Origin: Branchiostoma floridae
Taxonomy: Eukaryota; Chordata; Leptocardii; Amphioxiformes; Branchiostomatidae
Length of the DNA stretch: 32,870 bases
Assembly (NCBI RefSeq): GCF_000003815.2
Contig: NC_049980.1
Span: 10,576,714 to 10,609,583 of the forward strand
Direction of reading: 5' to 3'
The notes under the pieces are model-generated. The model did not search any database, was not told the origin of the DNA, and worked only from the letters and a program-made list of their open reading frames with translations. The position numbers and the translations under genes were made by a program. Shown in pieces: positions 1 through 10,153 of the stretch (position 1 is its first letter; each line of letters opens with the position of its first letter).

Positions 1-439
1 CATGGAAGTCGCCAGCATCGCCGCCATGTTCAACCTACGCGAAACCAAAGACTTGGCCACAAAGTGCTTCATCCAACAGTTCCAGGACCTCAGCCTGGAG
101 GAGATTCTGGACGTGCTAGAGAGCGACCAGGAGTTCGCCTTCCCGGAAATGACGCTCTTCAGAGTCGGACTCATGTGGCTCAACCGCGATCGGGAGAACC
201 GAATGCAGCACGCGGCCACGCTCATGACGAAAATTCGCTTCCCCCTCATTCCCGCCTCGGACTTGGTGGAGCACGTTCAGACCGTAGACTTTATGAAAAA
301 CGAACCCGTGTGTCAGAAACTGCTTCTGGACGCCATGAACTATCATCTCATGCCGCTGCGGCAAGTGGTGCTGCAGTCGGCGACCACGAGACTCAGATGT
401 CGCAAGCAGGCCATCCTGGCCGTCGGAGGAATACCAAAG
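1..439 (+). CDS. Kelch-like protein (KLHL32/KLHL36-type), exon with BACK domain and start of Kelch blade 1; gene partial at 5' end
   Basis: First visible exon of a BTB-BACK-Kelch gene, whose products usually serve as substrate adaptors of cullin-3 ubiquitin ligases. The frame opens at base 2. The 146 residues include the helical BACK domain (core motifs FAFPEMTLFRVGLMWLNRD and IRFPLIPASDLVEHVQ), the hinge MNYHLMPLRQ and the first Kelch strand AILAVGGIPK. It ends in phase 0 at AAG|GTGAGT (donor at 440). The BTB domain must lie upstream, and the first ATG at base 2 is not the true start because the exon begins before the window. The full visible CDS joins 2-439, 2606-2741, 6668-6823, 15432-15572, 15998-16156, 16508-16629 and 17148-17315 and gives 439 residues with all phases consistent. 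The paralogue is judged from remembered human KLHL32/36 motifs (NYHLMP, GGEDxW, GGNHxKG, GGYSW); membership in the KLHL family is secure, the exact paralogue is not. Confidence 0.92.
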
Positions 440-2215
440 GTGAGTAACCCAGTAATTCTGTACCGTACCTACCGACTGCTGGGTGCCAATTACCTTGCAC
501 TAGTGCACAGGGTAATGGGGTAATACAGGCTGGATACTAGAACCCACATGCACAGCTACATCTTTATGCTATAAAAGTACCTTTATTGTCAGCGAGATAT
601 AAAAACTGTCAGTTGTATATATCTCTTATCTTTGCTCTGCCTTTTCTTACGAGACTCTAAGGTATTCAACTTCCTTCAAGGTTTTCCCCTTGCTGCATGT
701 AAGATGTCTTTCAGCATTTATGACTATCTAACAAATTCTAAGAGACAAGACAGAGATGTATTTTTACTTAAATGTTTGCACACATGTAACTACAAAAAGT
801 TGAAGAAACATATTAAGGAAGAAAAACAAAACAAAGAAGATTGAAAAGAAAAAGATTTTTCAAAAAGATATGTGTGCACAAAAATTGATTCATTGCACCG
901 TACTATGTTGTCAGATGCCTCCTGTATCTATACATATGTGCTTCCTGTCAAGGTTTGGTTGAAGGAGAGTAACAGGGTGCCCGGGGTTAACTCTATTAAA
1001 TCAAGACAGAAATGGATAATAATTGGCCTCTTTAACACCCGCCCCCATCACTTTCCCCCACATGTGCTGTGCAAAGTTCAGGGGTGGCGGTGCCTGCGCC
1101 CTGCAGGGTCCACTCCCCCCAACCTTTGGCTGCAGCCTGCTAAATGTTAATGGCTGCCGCACACAATTTAAGTTAATTACCAGAATACATTTGTTAGGAA
1201 TTAATGACATCGGGAGCAGCCCTCTATAATTTTCCGCACGGTGCACATGCCATTTTTTTGCCCCGCGTATGCCAAAGTTCGTGCCACGGGGGTCTCCGCT
1301 ATATGGAAAGATTTTCTTTAATTAGTTTGCTGGCCGATGAAGTTGTGAAATTGGTAATCCCCCACGGATAGGTCAGGTCTCTGGTCACCGATGTGGTCAA
1401 GTTATTCAGATATAGGCATTAGTTGTTTGGCTTTGTAATGAATTTCTGTAGATAACTCTGAAATGACTTCCTCTGACACAGCTTTCAATTAGACAGCACT
1501 AACAGCAGACCTTTTCTGTGCAGTGTAGTGACAAGAATAACAATAAGAAATTTAAAAGGTCTTGAAATTTTCTTCTCTTGCTTCAGATTCACTGAAATCG
1601 ATAAGAATTGAATCTTGTAGAAATGTCAAGGACACAATTACAAGCATTTTTTTCGAGATCAATGTCTTGTTATAAAAGCTATGTAAGCTTTAAGTGGTAT
1701 TGACAGGGAATTAAGGAGCATGTATTGAATTCAATATTTGAGTGATAAAAACATGTTTTAGTCTTTTATCACATTGTATAATGCATAAGACAGTTTTAGC
1801 ATCCAGTGTGGAACTACATGCGATTCATTTTTATTTTTGTTTTGTTGCCTGGAATTTGCTTTCTGTGACTTAAGAGAGGAAAAAGTTTTCGAAACAAAAT
1901 TTGTGGGAAGGTAAACATCATCCTCTTCAGTTTGCATGGAATTTGGCAGTTCTAAATCCCATGGTTCAACGGCAGTGTTACATGTAGGTGGTCGCAAAAT
2001 ATTTCAATTGACAGGTTTGGTGTCTGTGCAAGAAACTTTAGAATGCATCGAGAATTTCAAAGAAAACAAATTTTAAGAATCATGCATGGCTATTATATTA
2101 TAATAGCATGTTCAGAACATAAGATACCAAAACCTTGTACTCGAAGTAGTACAATGGAAAGCTGCTAGGGGGCCCATAATCTAATCATTTCTTGATTTTG
2201 CCAAAGAAATTGAAA

Positions 2216-2290
2216 ATTGACAGTAATCATAAAGATCCATCCACAACTTCTTGAGTTATGCTGGTTACAAACAAATCAAGTTAACAGACA
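2216..2290 (+). repeat. Dispersed repeat tail next to the microsatellite
   Basis: The stretch with ATCATAAAGATCCATCC, then CTTGAGTTATGCTG, then ACAAAC and an ACAGACACAC run matches a second copy near 4282-4340 (ATCATAAAGCG, CTTGAGTTATGCTG, CACAAAC, CACAGACACACA). Two copies in one gene suggest the 3' end of an interspersed element. From memory it resembles RTE-like retrotransposon tails common in marine invertebrates; that assignment is uncertain. Confidence 0.45.
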
Positions 2291-2342
2291 CACACACACT
2301 CACACACACACACATACAGATCTTGACATACATACACACACT

Positions 2343-2378
<36 letters not shown>

Positions 2379-2497
2379 TACAGATCTTTACATACATACA
2401 CACACTCACACACACACACACATATACACACTCACACACACACACATATACATACTCACACACACACATAATACACACTCACTCACACTCACACCAC
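2287..2497 (+). repeat. CA-rich microsatellite
   Basis: About 210 bp of (CA)n broken by ACAT, ACTC and ACAGATCT variants. An internal longer period is visible: the block from ACAGATCTT to the next ACAGATCTT repeats after about 65 bp. Histidine/threonine-rich frames here, and the Cys/Val frame on the other strand, are products of the repeat. Confidence 0.95.
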
Positions 2498-2605
2498 AAA
2501 GCTTTACATTCTTAACAAAGGTAACAACAAACAGTCTTAATAAAACTAAAAGTACTTATCATTGATACTCATCATGATATTATAATTGTGCTGCTGATGC
2601 CCCAG

Positions 2606-2741
2606 GCCGGTGACCAGTCTGTCAACAACCCTCTGCACTTCTACAACGAGGAGAAGCGAGCGTGGGTGCCGCTGACCGTCATGCCGTACAAGACTGGACA
2701 CCAGTGTGTGGCCGTCATCAACAACTTCCTCTTCGTGGCAG
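2606..2741 (+). CDS. Kelch-like protein, exon 2 (blade 1)
   Basis: Codes for the rest of blade 1: tyrosine/tryptophan pair in LHFYNEEKRAWVPLT, then MPYKTGHQCVAVINNFLFVAG. The acceptor is TGCCCCAG at 2605 (phase 0 from exon 1). The donor G|GTGGGA at 2742 splits the first glycine of the Gly-Gly pair, as in most Kelch-gene boundaries. Joining to 6668 gives VAGGEDRWDPEGK, a typical blade 1/2 junction of this subfamily. Confidence 0.92.
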
Positions 2742-2819
2742 GTGGGAGTCTCATGTCAATCAACTTAAACTAGTATCTGAGAGCATACAAATGTACATGT
2801 AGTACTACTAGGTGAGCCC

Positions 2820-3121
2820 GCAGGTTCTAGCCAGCATTTGTCCTTCCGTCCTTTGCCCATTTCATCTTCTGTGACGGACGAAAATCGACATGATAAGATA
2901 TTAGACAAATGAAATTTTGCTAAGATCTCCAAAAATTCAGCACAGATGCCATTGAACTCTACCAGGAAAATTTGCTCCACAAAATATACAGAAAAAAGTT
3001 TCAAAGGGTCTCACATTTCAAAATCCCCCCCTAAGTCGTTGCATGGAAGCCTCTGGCGCTCGACAGAATTTCTGTTCAAAATCCAGGAGATGGAAAAAAT
3101 TTCAGGCTGGCTAGAACACTG
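2820..3121. mobile_element. hAT-like MITE
   Basis: Left end CAGGTTCTAGCCAGC (2821) and the reverse complement of the right end, CAGTGTTCTAGCCAGC, form about 15-bp terminal inverted repeats beginning with CAG. The flanks GTGAGCCC (2812-2819) and GTGTGCCC (3122-3129) look like an 8-bp target-site duplication with one mismatch, typical of hAT insertions. There is no transposase reading frame inside, so it is non-autonomous. Confidence 0.65.
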
Positions 3122-4259
3122 GTGTGCCCTTACCTGTTTGTCTGACAGGTGTGTTTTTTAGAGCAAGGTTAATATGTTGACCTGAGCAGGTGTGTACAGG
3201 AGTGTTGGTATAATGGGTTCCAGGAGAGCAGCCTACTGTACTGTACGACAATTCCCTCAAGTCAACGTGTTTTCTGAATTCTGCATTCAGTCATGATTTT
3301 AACGTCACATCTTGTGAAAGCTCAAGGACAAAGACTCCATGGATAGACTTCAGCAATAGACTACAGAGATGGTGAACCCTGGGAAAAAAGGTTGCACTTG
3401 ATTTTGTAAATAATTAAAAGCCAGAGTTGTACAAGTCCACAAGCCTGAATGTCCAGGGCAAGTACTAGTAAAAGTACAGATTGGGCAAGTGCATGCACAT
3501 GTCCTACCGTATTTGTCCAATCAAGCAAGTAATTCTTACTGTGACTCTTGTAGTATGAGTCATGAGACTTTGTTACTTTTTGCAATCATGGAATCAAGCA
3601 TTGGTCAACACAGAAAGATAAGAGGATTCTATTGCATAGAAAAGTGTTTTTAAGATTTTGGGCAAGTGAAAAGCTGTTTAAGGATTTTTTAATACATTTT
3701 ATGTATGTACTCGCCCGATATAGGACAAGTGAATTTTACAAAAAATGTGCACACCCCTGAAAACCATTTCTAATGAACACTGAATCAAACCTCCTTTCTG
3801 GATATGTGCGTTGACTCTGAGAGCACTAGCCTTGGCACGGAGCCCTCCGCACGTTTGTCCCTCCTGCAGAATTATCAATTAGGTTGGCGGTGTCAGCCCT
3901 GCTTTGCTTAATTGATATAAATTGACGTAAAGTGACCACGTTAAATGCGCCTAAAGCTCAGGGGGCAGGCGAGCAGTTTGAGTAAATCCTGCCAACCTGC
4001 AGTGATTGGCATCCCTGCTGAGTCCACGTTATTACTGCTGAGGGTTGGCCGGCAAGCCAGCGGGCTCGCCTACAGAATAACTTGTTTCTCGTGCAGCCTG
4101 GCTTCTTCTCTTACAAATCTAGTCTTGTTGTAATTCAAAAGAATAGAGACATTGCAAGCTATAGTTGTGTGACCTCATATCTTTTCAAATGATGTTACCG
4201 GTAACAAAACACAAGATATTAAAACTGGAAATCCTGTTGCAGTACTTTGGAAAGCCACA

Positions 4260-4340
4260 GGGGAACCAACAACATACCAAATATCATAAAGCGCCTTCTT
4301 GAGTTATGCTGTTCACAAACTAACAGATGCACAGACACAC
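4260..4340 (+). repeat. Second copy of the dispersed repeat tail
   Basis: Contains CCAAATATCATAAAGCGCC, CTTGAGTTATGCTG, CACAAAC and ACAGACACACA, the same order as at 2216-2290. Likely the remains of the same interspersed element family; here the CA run did not expand. Confidence 0.45.
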
Positions 4341-6523
4341 ATAACTTTGGCAAAAATAAAATATCATATATAAGAACCAATGGTGGTAGCCACCACCTGT
4401 CAGATGTAATTACTTGAACACAGCTGGAAAAGTTCAGAAGTATTTTGTGGCTTAAGACTTTTTGCTGGAAAAGAAATGGCCTAGGGCAACTTACAGCTGC
4501 AAAAGAATGTATTTGACAAGGCATGAAACTGGATCGGACAGTATACGTAGGTCTGATGTAGACTAGTGTATGTGCTTCCATTCAAGGTTATCCTTCAGCG
4601 ACAGCACTTGAGCCGCATGGTTCTTGATCGGTGAGTCTAGCTGAGTAAAAGTTCCAAAAGGGAGCTATGTCGTTCCAGCATTGACGATTGCAATGTTTGT
4701 ATATGTGACCTGTCTACTTATGTGTAGCTAAAGTGTAGGGAAAAACTACTTACTGTCTGCCGTATATATCCGTGCAATACATTACAAAGTATGGTTTGAA
4801 GTTTCACTGTACCCTTACATGCTCGTAGTAATCCACACTACAATAAGTGATCCCAGCTGTCTTTTTATGATTGCCCAAGTTTGTGGAAATGTACTTATAT
4901 AGTATTAGTTCCAAACTACGAAACAGCCATTATCGCTTTTGTCTGCTTTCCTCTCGCCTGAGTTTCGCCATTCTCACTACGTGGTCCGAGCGGCACTCGA
5001 CACGCACGGAGAACGTATCGTAAATAATTGCGTGGGAGACCAGCGGAAAGTTCAGGTTTGACATTTTTTGTGGCAATCCTGCCACGGTGGTGTGATTCTG
5101 ACATTCAGTGGACAATGGCACGAAATCCGTCAGGTGTTTTAAGGCTCTTGAGTAACAAAATGTCAGGATATTTGTGGATGGATGCCCTCCGACCCAGCGC
5201 TTAGAAGTTCTGACTCTGAGCACGGTAAGCCCATAAATTGCCGCTGCTTGAAATGATTGGGATACACAGGGGCTTGAGCGAAATGTCAGCGTGTTGTTTT
5301 GTTGAACCCTCGCTAGGGACCGGGAAGTCCACAGTGCTTATCAATCTGAAACACTGGCTCCGACAGATGGACTCGGAAATTAAAACTCTACATTGACAAA
5401 TGTCAGGGTTAAGGGAGAAGAATGGGAATGGACAGACATGATTGGAGTGGGACAGACTCAGCCACAACTGGCCGCACATGGCTTAAGCTCTAACTTGGTA
5501 TTAATTGCAATGAGTCTCAGGAGTTTGGACAGAGGAAATCCTACCGCTTTAAGATACGTCTCTGTATTGTGTGAATGAAGATCAGCGAACAAAAAGTTTC
5601 TACAGATTGCTGTCAAAAATACTTGTCACAATACATCATCATATATCAAGTTTTGAGAGCAATAATCAAGGGGTATTATATAAGTTGACTTGTATCAGCC
5701 TTTAAGTGAATTTATAAGTTTTCAGACTTTGCTTGGCTTGGGCATCTGTAGTGCACATTTGTCAAACAGTCATTACGAAAGTGTTTTTTTTTTATTATCT
5801 TATTCGCAGAATAAGCTTAAAACCAAAAGGCTTTTGCATCTGTTTGAGTTCATGTCTAATACTTTGTGATTTTTTTATTCATCAGACGTGAAATTTTCTT
5901 ACACCAAGTTTACTAGACAGGTCTGTTGTCTGTGTGCACTGCAATACAATGTATATCTACTGCAGATGGGATCATTCCAAACATTTCAATTCCCACTGGA
6001 AACTCAAACAGACAGGACAGATCCTTTGTCTCAGGACATATCAGATAACAGAAGGGGCTAGAACACCAAATATCATCCTTTTCACCCAAAGAGATGCCCA
6101 GAATCTAAACATGATCTCAGTCAGGTGCCTGCCAGTGTTCACAAACTGTACCTGTCCTTGGTGCTGAACTGTTTGTCCGGGGGTTGTACCAACCAACAGA
6201 AACCAACAAAATGTCCCAGAAGTTGAGAAAATTTGATGTCCATCAATTCCAGCATCTGAATTCTGTATTTGAATTTTCCGTAGCATCTTACTCATTGCAC
6301 TCAGAGTGCTTTCAAATTAATCTGTGGAAGTCCGTGTGATAACAGTAGACCCCCACGTGATAACCCAGTTAACCCGTTATCACCTGTCTCGGAACATCTG
6401 TATCACATGTTATCATCAAGTATGGCATAAATCTAGATATCGCAGAAGATGTGTCGAAATTTAAAAATCCTGAAATGTACGCTTCAGAAACCTGAAAAAG
6501 TGCATTTTTGCTATGGAATGGTG

Positions 6524-6620
6524 TTAGCTTGAAATCCAGTCTTGTTATAGCTGTAGTCCCTTTCCAGTGGTTGCTACTATTGGAAGGGGACTAAAGCTAA
6601 CAAGGCTGGATTTTAGGCTA
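6524..6620. repeat. Fold-back element (about 45-bp arms) near the Kelch exon 3 acceptor
   Basis: The arm at 6524-6569 (TAGCTTGAAATCCAGTCTTG onward) pairs with the reverse complement of 6577-6620 (TAGCCTAAAATCCAGCCTTG onward) at roughly 85% identity over a loop of about 7 bases. It would fold into one long hairpin ending 47 bases before the exon. It is most likely a small MITE; a hairpin RNA is possible but not shown. Confidence 0.7.
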
Positions 6621-6667
6621 GCATTATTTATAAACACTACTAAATCTGCCATGTTTTTCCCTATCAG

Positions 6668-6823
6668 GTGGTGAGGACAGATGGGACCCTGAAGGGAAGT
6701 ACAGTGTGAACTCCGTCAGCCGCTATGACCCCAGGTTCAACACCTGGCTCCAGGTGGCACCCATGAACGAGAGACGGTCCTGTTTCTACATGGGCAGTGT
6801 GGACGGCCATCTCTACTCCATAG
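6668..6823 (+). CDS. Kelch-like protein, exon 3 (blade 2), with 3' end amplified downstream
   Basis: Codes for blade 2: GGEDRWDPEGKYSVNSVSRY, DPRFNTWLQVAPMNERRS, CFYMGSVDGHLYSIG. The acceptor is TATCAG at 6667 and the canonical donor is ATAG|GTGAGT at 6824, phase 1. Splicing to 15432 gives LYSIGGRNADGY, the expected Gly-Gly-Arg-Asn junction of blades 2 and 3. The last 46 bases of this exon plus the donor are the first unit of a 41-copy, 51-bp tandem array. Ten further in-frame donors therefore follow at 51-bp steps (6875 to 7334), and exon 3 may have up to eleven alternative ends. I chose the first donor because it gives the family's usual blade length. Confidence 0.9.
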
Positions 6824-8860
6824 GTGAGTCCTGTTTCTACATGGGCAGTGTGGACCCCCATCTCTACTCCATAGGTGAGTCCTGTTTCTACATGGGCAGT
6901 GTGGACGGCCATCTCTACTCCATAGGTGAGTCCTGTTTCTACATAGGCAGTGTGGACCCCCATCTCTACTCCATAGGTGAGTCCTGTTTCTACATGGGCA
7001 GTGTGGACGGCCATCTCTACTCCATAGGTGAGTCCTATTTCTACATGGGCAGTGTGGAGGGCCATCTGTACTCCATAGGTGAGTCCTGTTTCTACATGGG
7101 CAGTGTGGACGGCCATCTGTACTCCATAGGTGAGTCCTGTTTCTACATGGGCAGTGTGGACGGCCATCTGTACTCCATAGGTCAGTCCTGTTTCTACATG
7201 GGCAGTGTGGACGGCCATCTCTACTCCATAGGTAAGTCCTGTTTCTACATGGGCAGTGTGGACGGCCATCTCTACTCCATAGGTGAGTCCTGTTTCTATA
7301 TGGGCAGTGTGGACGGCCATCTCTACTCCATAGGTTAGTCCTGTTTCTACATGGGCAGTGTGGAGGGCCATCTGTACTCCATAGGTGAGTCCTGTTTCTA
7401 CATGGGCAGTGTGGACCCCCATCTCTACTCCATAGGTGAGTCCTGTTTCTACATGGGCAGTGTGGACGGCCATCTCTACTCCATAGGTGAGTCCTATTTC
7501 TACATGGGCAGTGTGGAGGGCCATCTGTACTCCATAGGTGAGTCCTGTTTCTACATGGGCAGTGTGGACCCCCATCTCTACTCCATAGGTGAGTCCTGTT
7601 TCTACATGGGCAGTGTGGACGGCCATCTGTACTCCATAGGTCAGTCCTGTTTCTACATGGGCAGTGTGGACGGCCATCTCTACTCCATAGGTGAGTCCTG
7701 TTTCTACATGGGCAGTGTGGACGGCCATCTGTACTCCATAGGTAAGTCCTGTTTCTACATGGGCAGTGTGGACGGCCATCTCTACTCCATAGGTAAGTCC
7801 TGTTTCTACATGGGCAGTGTGGACGGCCATCTGTACTCCATAGGTAAGTCCTGTTTCTACATGGGCAGTGTAGACGGCCATCTCTACTCCATAGGTTAGT
7901 CCTGTTTCTACATGGGCAGTGTGGACCCCCATCTCTACTCCATAGGTAAGTCCTGTTTCTACATGGGCAATGTGGACGGCCATCTCTACTCCATGGGTAA
8001 GTCCTGTTTCTACATGGGCAGTGTGGACGGCCATCTCTACTCCATAGGTGAGTCCTATTTCTACATGGGCAGTGTGGAGGGCCATCTGTACTCCATAGGT
8101 GAGTCCTGTTTCTACATGGGCAGTGTGGACCCCCATCTCTACTCCATAGGTGAGTCCTGTTTCTACATGGGCAGTGTGGACGGCCATCTGTACTCCATAG
8201 GTAAGTCCTGTTTCTACATGGGCAGTGTGGACGGCCATCTCTACTCCATAGGTGAGTCCTGTTTCTACATGGGCAGTGTGGACGGCCATCTCTACTCCAT
8301 AGGTTAGTCCTGTTTCTACATGGGCAGTGTGGACGGCCATCTCTACTCCATAGGTTAGTCCTGTTTCTACATGGGCAGTGTAGACGGCCATCTCTACTCC
8401 ATAGGTTAGTCCTGTTTCTACATGGGCAGTGTGGACCCCCATCTCTACTCCATAGGTAAGTCCTGTTTCTACATGGGCAATGTGGACGGCCATCTCTACT
8501 CCATGGGTAAGTCCTGTTTCTACATGGGCAGTGTGGACGGCCATCTCTACTCCATAGGTTAGTCCTGTTTCTACATGGGCAGTGTGGACGGCCATCTCTA
8601 CTCCATGGGTAAGTCCTGTTTCTACATGGGCAGTGTGGACGGCCATCTCTACTCCATAGGTTAGTCCTGTTTCTACATGGGCAGTGTGGACGGCCATCTC
8701 TACTCCATAGGTGAGTCCTGTTTCTACATGGGCAGTGTGGACGGCCATCTCTACTCCATAGGTAAGTCCTGTTCTACATGGGCAGTGTGGAGGGCCATCT
8801 GTACTCCATAGGTAAGTCCTGTTCTACATGGGCAGTGTGGAGGGCCATCTCTACTCCATA
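6778..8860 (+). repeat. 51-bp minisatellite, 41 units, each carrying exon 3 end plus a 5' splice site
   Basis: Thirty-nine units of 51 bp start at 6778 and every 51 bases after it, followed by a 50-bp unit at 8767 and a last, truncated unit at 8817-8860. The last two share a one-T deletion (TGTTCTAC). Each full unit codes SCFYMGSVDGHLYSIGx and ends with a GT donor: GTGAGT (x=Glu), GTAAGT (Lys), GTCAGT (Gln) or GTTAGT (stop). Recurrent variants are DP for DG, VEG for VDG, SYF for SCF, and a GNV...SMG unit. In-frame TAG codons fall at 7336, 7897, 8305, 8356, 8407, 8560 and 8662. Units 22-24 recur as units 32-34, so blocks of about 510 bp have also been duplicated. The array grew out of the coding exon. 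The opposite strand is open throughout only because no unit carries a stop in that frame. Confidence 0.97.
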
Positions 8861-8864
8861 CTAG

Positions 8865-8895
8865 GTATACGTGAGGTCCTGGTCCTCATGTATAC
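8865..8895. repeat. Hairpin at the distal edge of the 51-bp array
   Basis: GTATACGTGAG (8865-8875) pairs with CTCATGTATAC (8885-8895), 10 of 11 bases, with a 9-base loop. It begins five bases after the last repeat unit ends and may mark the boundary of the original intron sequence. Confidence 0.55.
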
Positions 8896-10153
8896 ACACA
8901 GTCATGTACTGTACAGGACCCTTTGTTAAGTGACTCAGAAGTCATTTTAAAGTTTTGGGCACAGTTGTGCACGTATCTTCACATAGATTCAGAAACCTTA
9001 GTTTTACCCTATTGAAATTCCTGCATTGCAAATACAATTAAAAAAAAAAAAATGTTGAAGATGAATTTTTCAAGTTTTCTGGAGCGCCAGTTTGCTTTCT
9101 ATGGTCGGATTCTTTTCAGCTCTATTGTATATTAGAAGTTCTTTTGTTAGAATTTTAAAATTGCCTAAACTTTTAAAACCATATTTGTGTCTTTTACTCA
9201 TTATATTGCAGGCACTTGTAACCTTGACTTTGTAGTTGCTGTGTTAGCGTTGCCTTGTTTAAGTTGACAACAATCATGAGCTGCAAACAATGACAATGGC
9301 AAAAAAACAATGACAAGTCACTTTAAGCTGGTATGTGCGTCACTGAGTCACTTGAGAAACATGAAGTGCCCTGTAGGACATGTATTATGCAAATTGGCTT
9401 AAGTCAATGACCTCTAGCATCATGTCAGCACCCTAGATGTCATTGACCTCAGTCCTATAGAAAATGTAATTGTTATAGATGATGGATAGAATGGACTATA
9501 ATAGCCTAAAAGTTTGGAAATGATAGATACAAAACCAGTATTTTCCTTGTCAGATATATACGATGATGTTAAGCTCATTTGATGTATAACATAATCTTTC
9601 ACCATAGTTGCATCAGCTCTTTTGATTCATCATGCATCTCATCTGAAGTCCCTGTACAGTTTGTTGTATAAATGATTACGATTCAGAGAGTCTAGGATCT
9701 GATAGAAGAAAGCTGAACAGAAGTGTACTTCACAAGTGAAAACCACTTATGATAGGGTGGTACTGAAAGACAAGTGGGTTAGCTTGATGAGGCTTTAGTT
9801 GTTCAGTGTTTCCTTCCTGTGATTTGGGAGGTCAATTTCGGTGACCGTGTCAATGTTCTTCAACGGTTGCCTCTACGTAATACCTTTCAAGTCCCAAATT
9901 TGAAATTTTTACAAAGGAATGGTTACGTTGTAATCTATCGCAGACTGACCCAGACCCAAAGCTGGCATTACAAGGTACCCTTAAGTGGTACTGTCACATC
10001 AATAAAAGAACAAGAGGCTTGCCTGTCACCTGGCTGCTCTTGACAAAGATTAAAAGACGAGCTGGCTGTATCCGGTCTGTATTTTTACGTAGGATTAATC
10101 AACATATTCTAAACAGAACTGCACATTCCAACAGCAGTGGTGAAGCAGCCTGC
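8896..10153 (+). other. Intron 3 stretch upstream of the nested GalNAc-transferase
   Basis: AT-rich sequence without recognisable repeats. It must contain the promoter and 5' untranslated region of the nested gene, but I see no clear TATA box or initiator. The GalNAc-transferase frame is closed upstream by TAA at 9878-9880, and no ATG occurs in that frame before 10154. Confidence 0.6.

Larger units (their letters stand above)
440..2605 (+). other. Kelch-like intron 1
   Basis: Intron between the BACK exon and Kelch exon 2, with donor GTGAGT at 440 and acceptor CCCCAG ending at 2605. It holds a CA-rich microsatellite at about 2288-2495 and a possible retroelement tail just before it. I see no other gene or structured element here; the short open frames have no recognisable domain. 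Confidence 0.8.
2742..6667 (+). other. Kelch-like intron 2
   Basis: Intron of 3.9 kb bounded by GTGGGA and TATCAG. It contains a hAT-like MITE (2820-3121), a dispersed repeat tail (about 4260-4340) and a fold-back element 45 bp before the acceptor (6524-6620). The remaining sequence is AT-rich and shows no gene I can support. Confidence 0.8.

Noticed and set aside
2217-2565. His/Thr-rich frames and a Cys/Val-rich antisense frame.
   Set aside because: Translation of the CA microsatellite.
4219-4581. A 120-codon - strand frame in Kelch intron 2.
   Set aside because: Overlaps the dispersed repeat tail; no motif, and no splice partners on the - strand nearby.
6664-8748. A 694-codon open frame on the - strand through the 51-bp array (17-residue repeats such as HTAHVETGLTYGVE).
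   Set aside because: It exists only because the 51-bp period is a multiple of three and no unit has a stop in that frame. The + strand holds a conserved Kelch blade, and no domain, start context or splice logic supports the antisense frame.
6778-8860. The array as a CRISPR-like repeat array.
   Set aside because: There are no unique spacers between repeats; units are head-to-tail and come from a coding exon in a eukaryotic gene.
10019-10153. Extension of the GalNAc-transferase upstream of ATG 10154.
   Set aside because: The extra frame begins at TTG 10019, not a usual start in animals; no ATG lies between the in-frame stop at 9878 and 10154.
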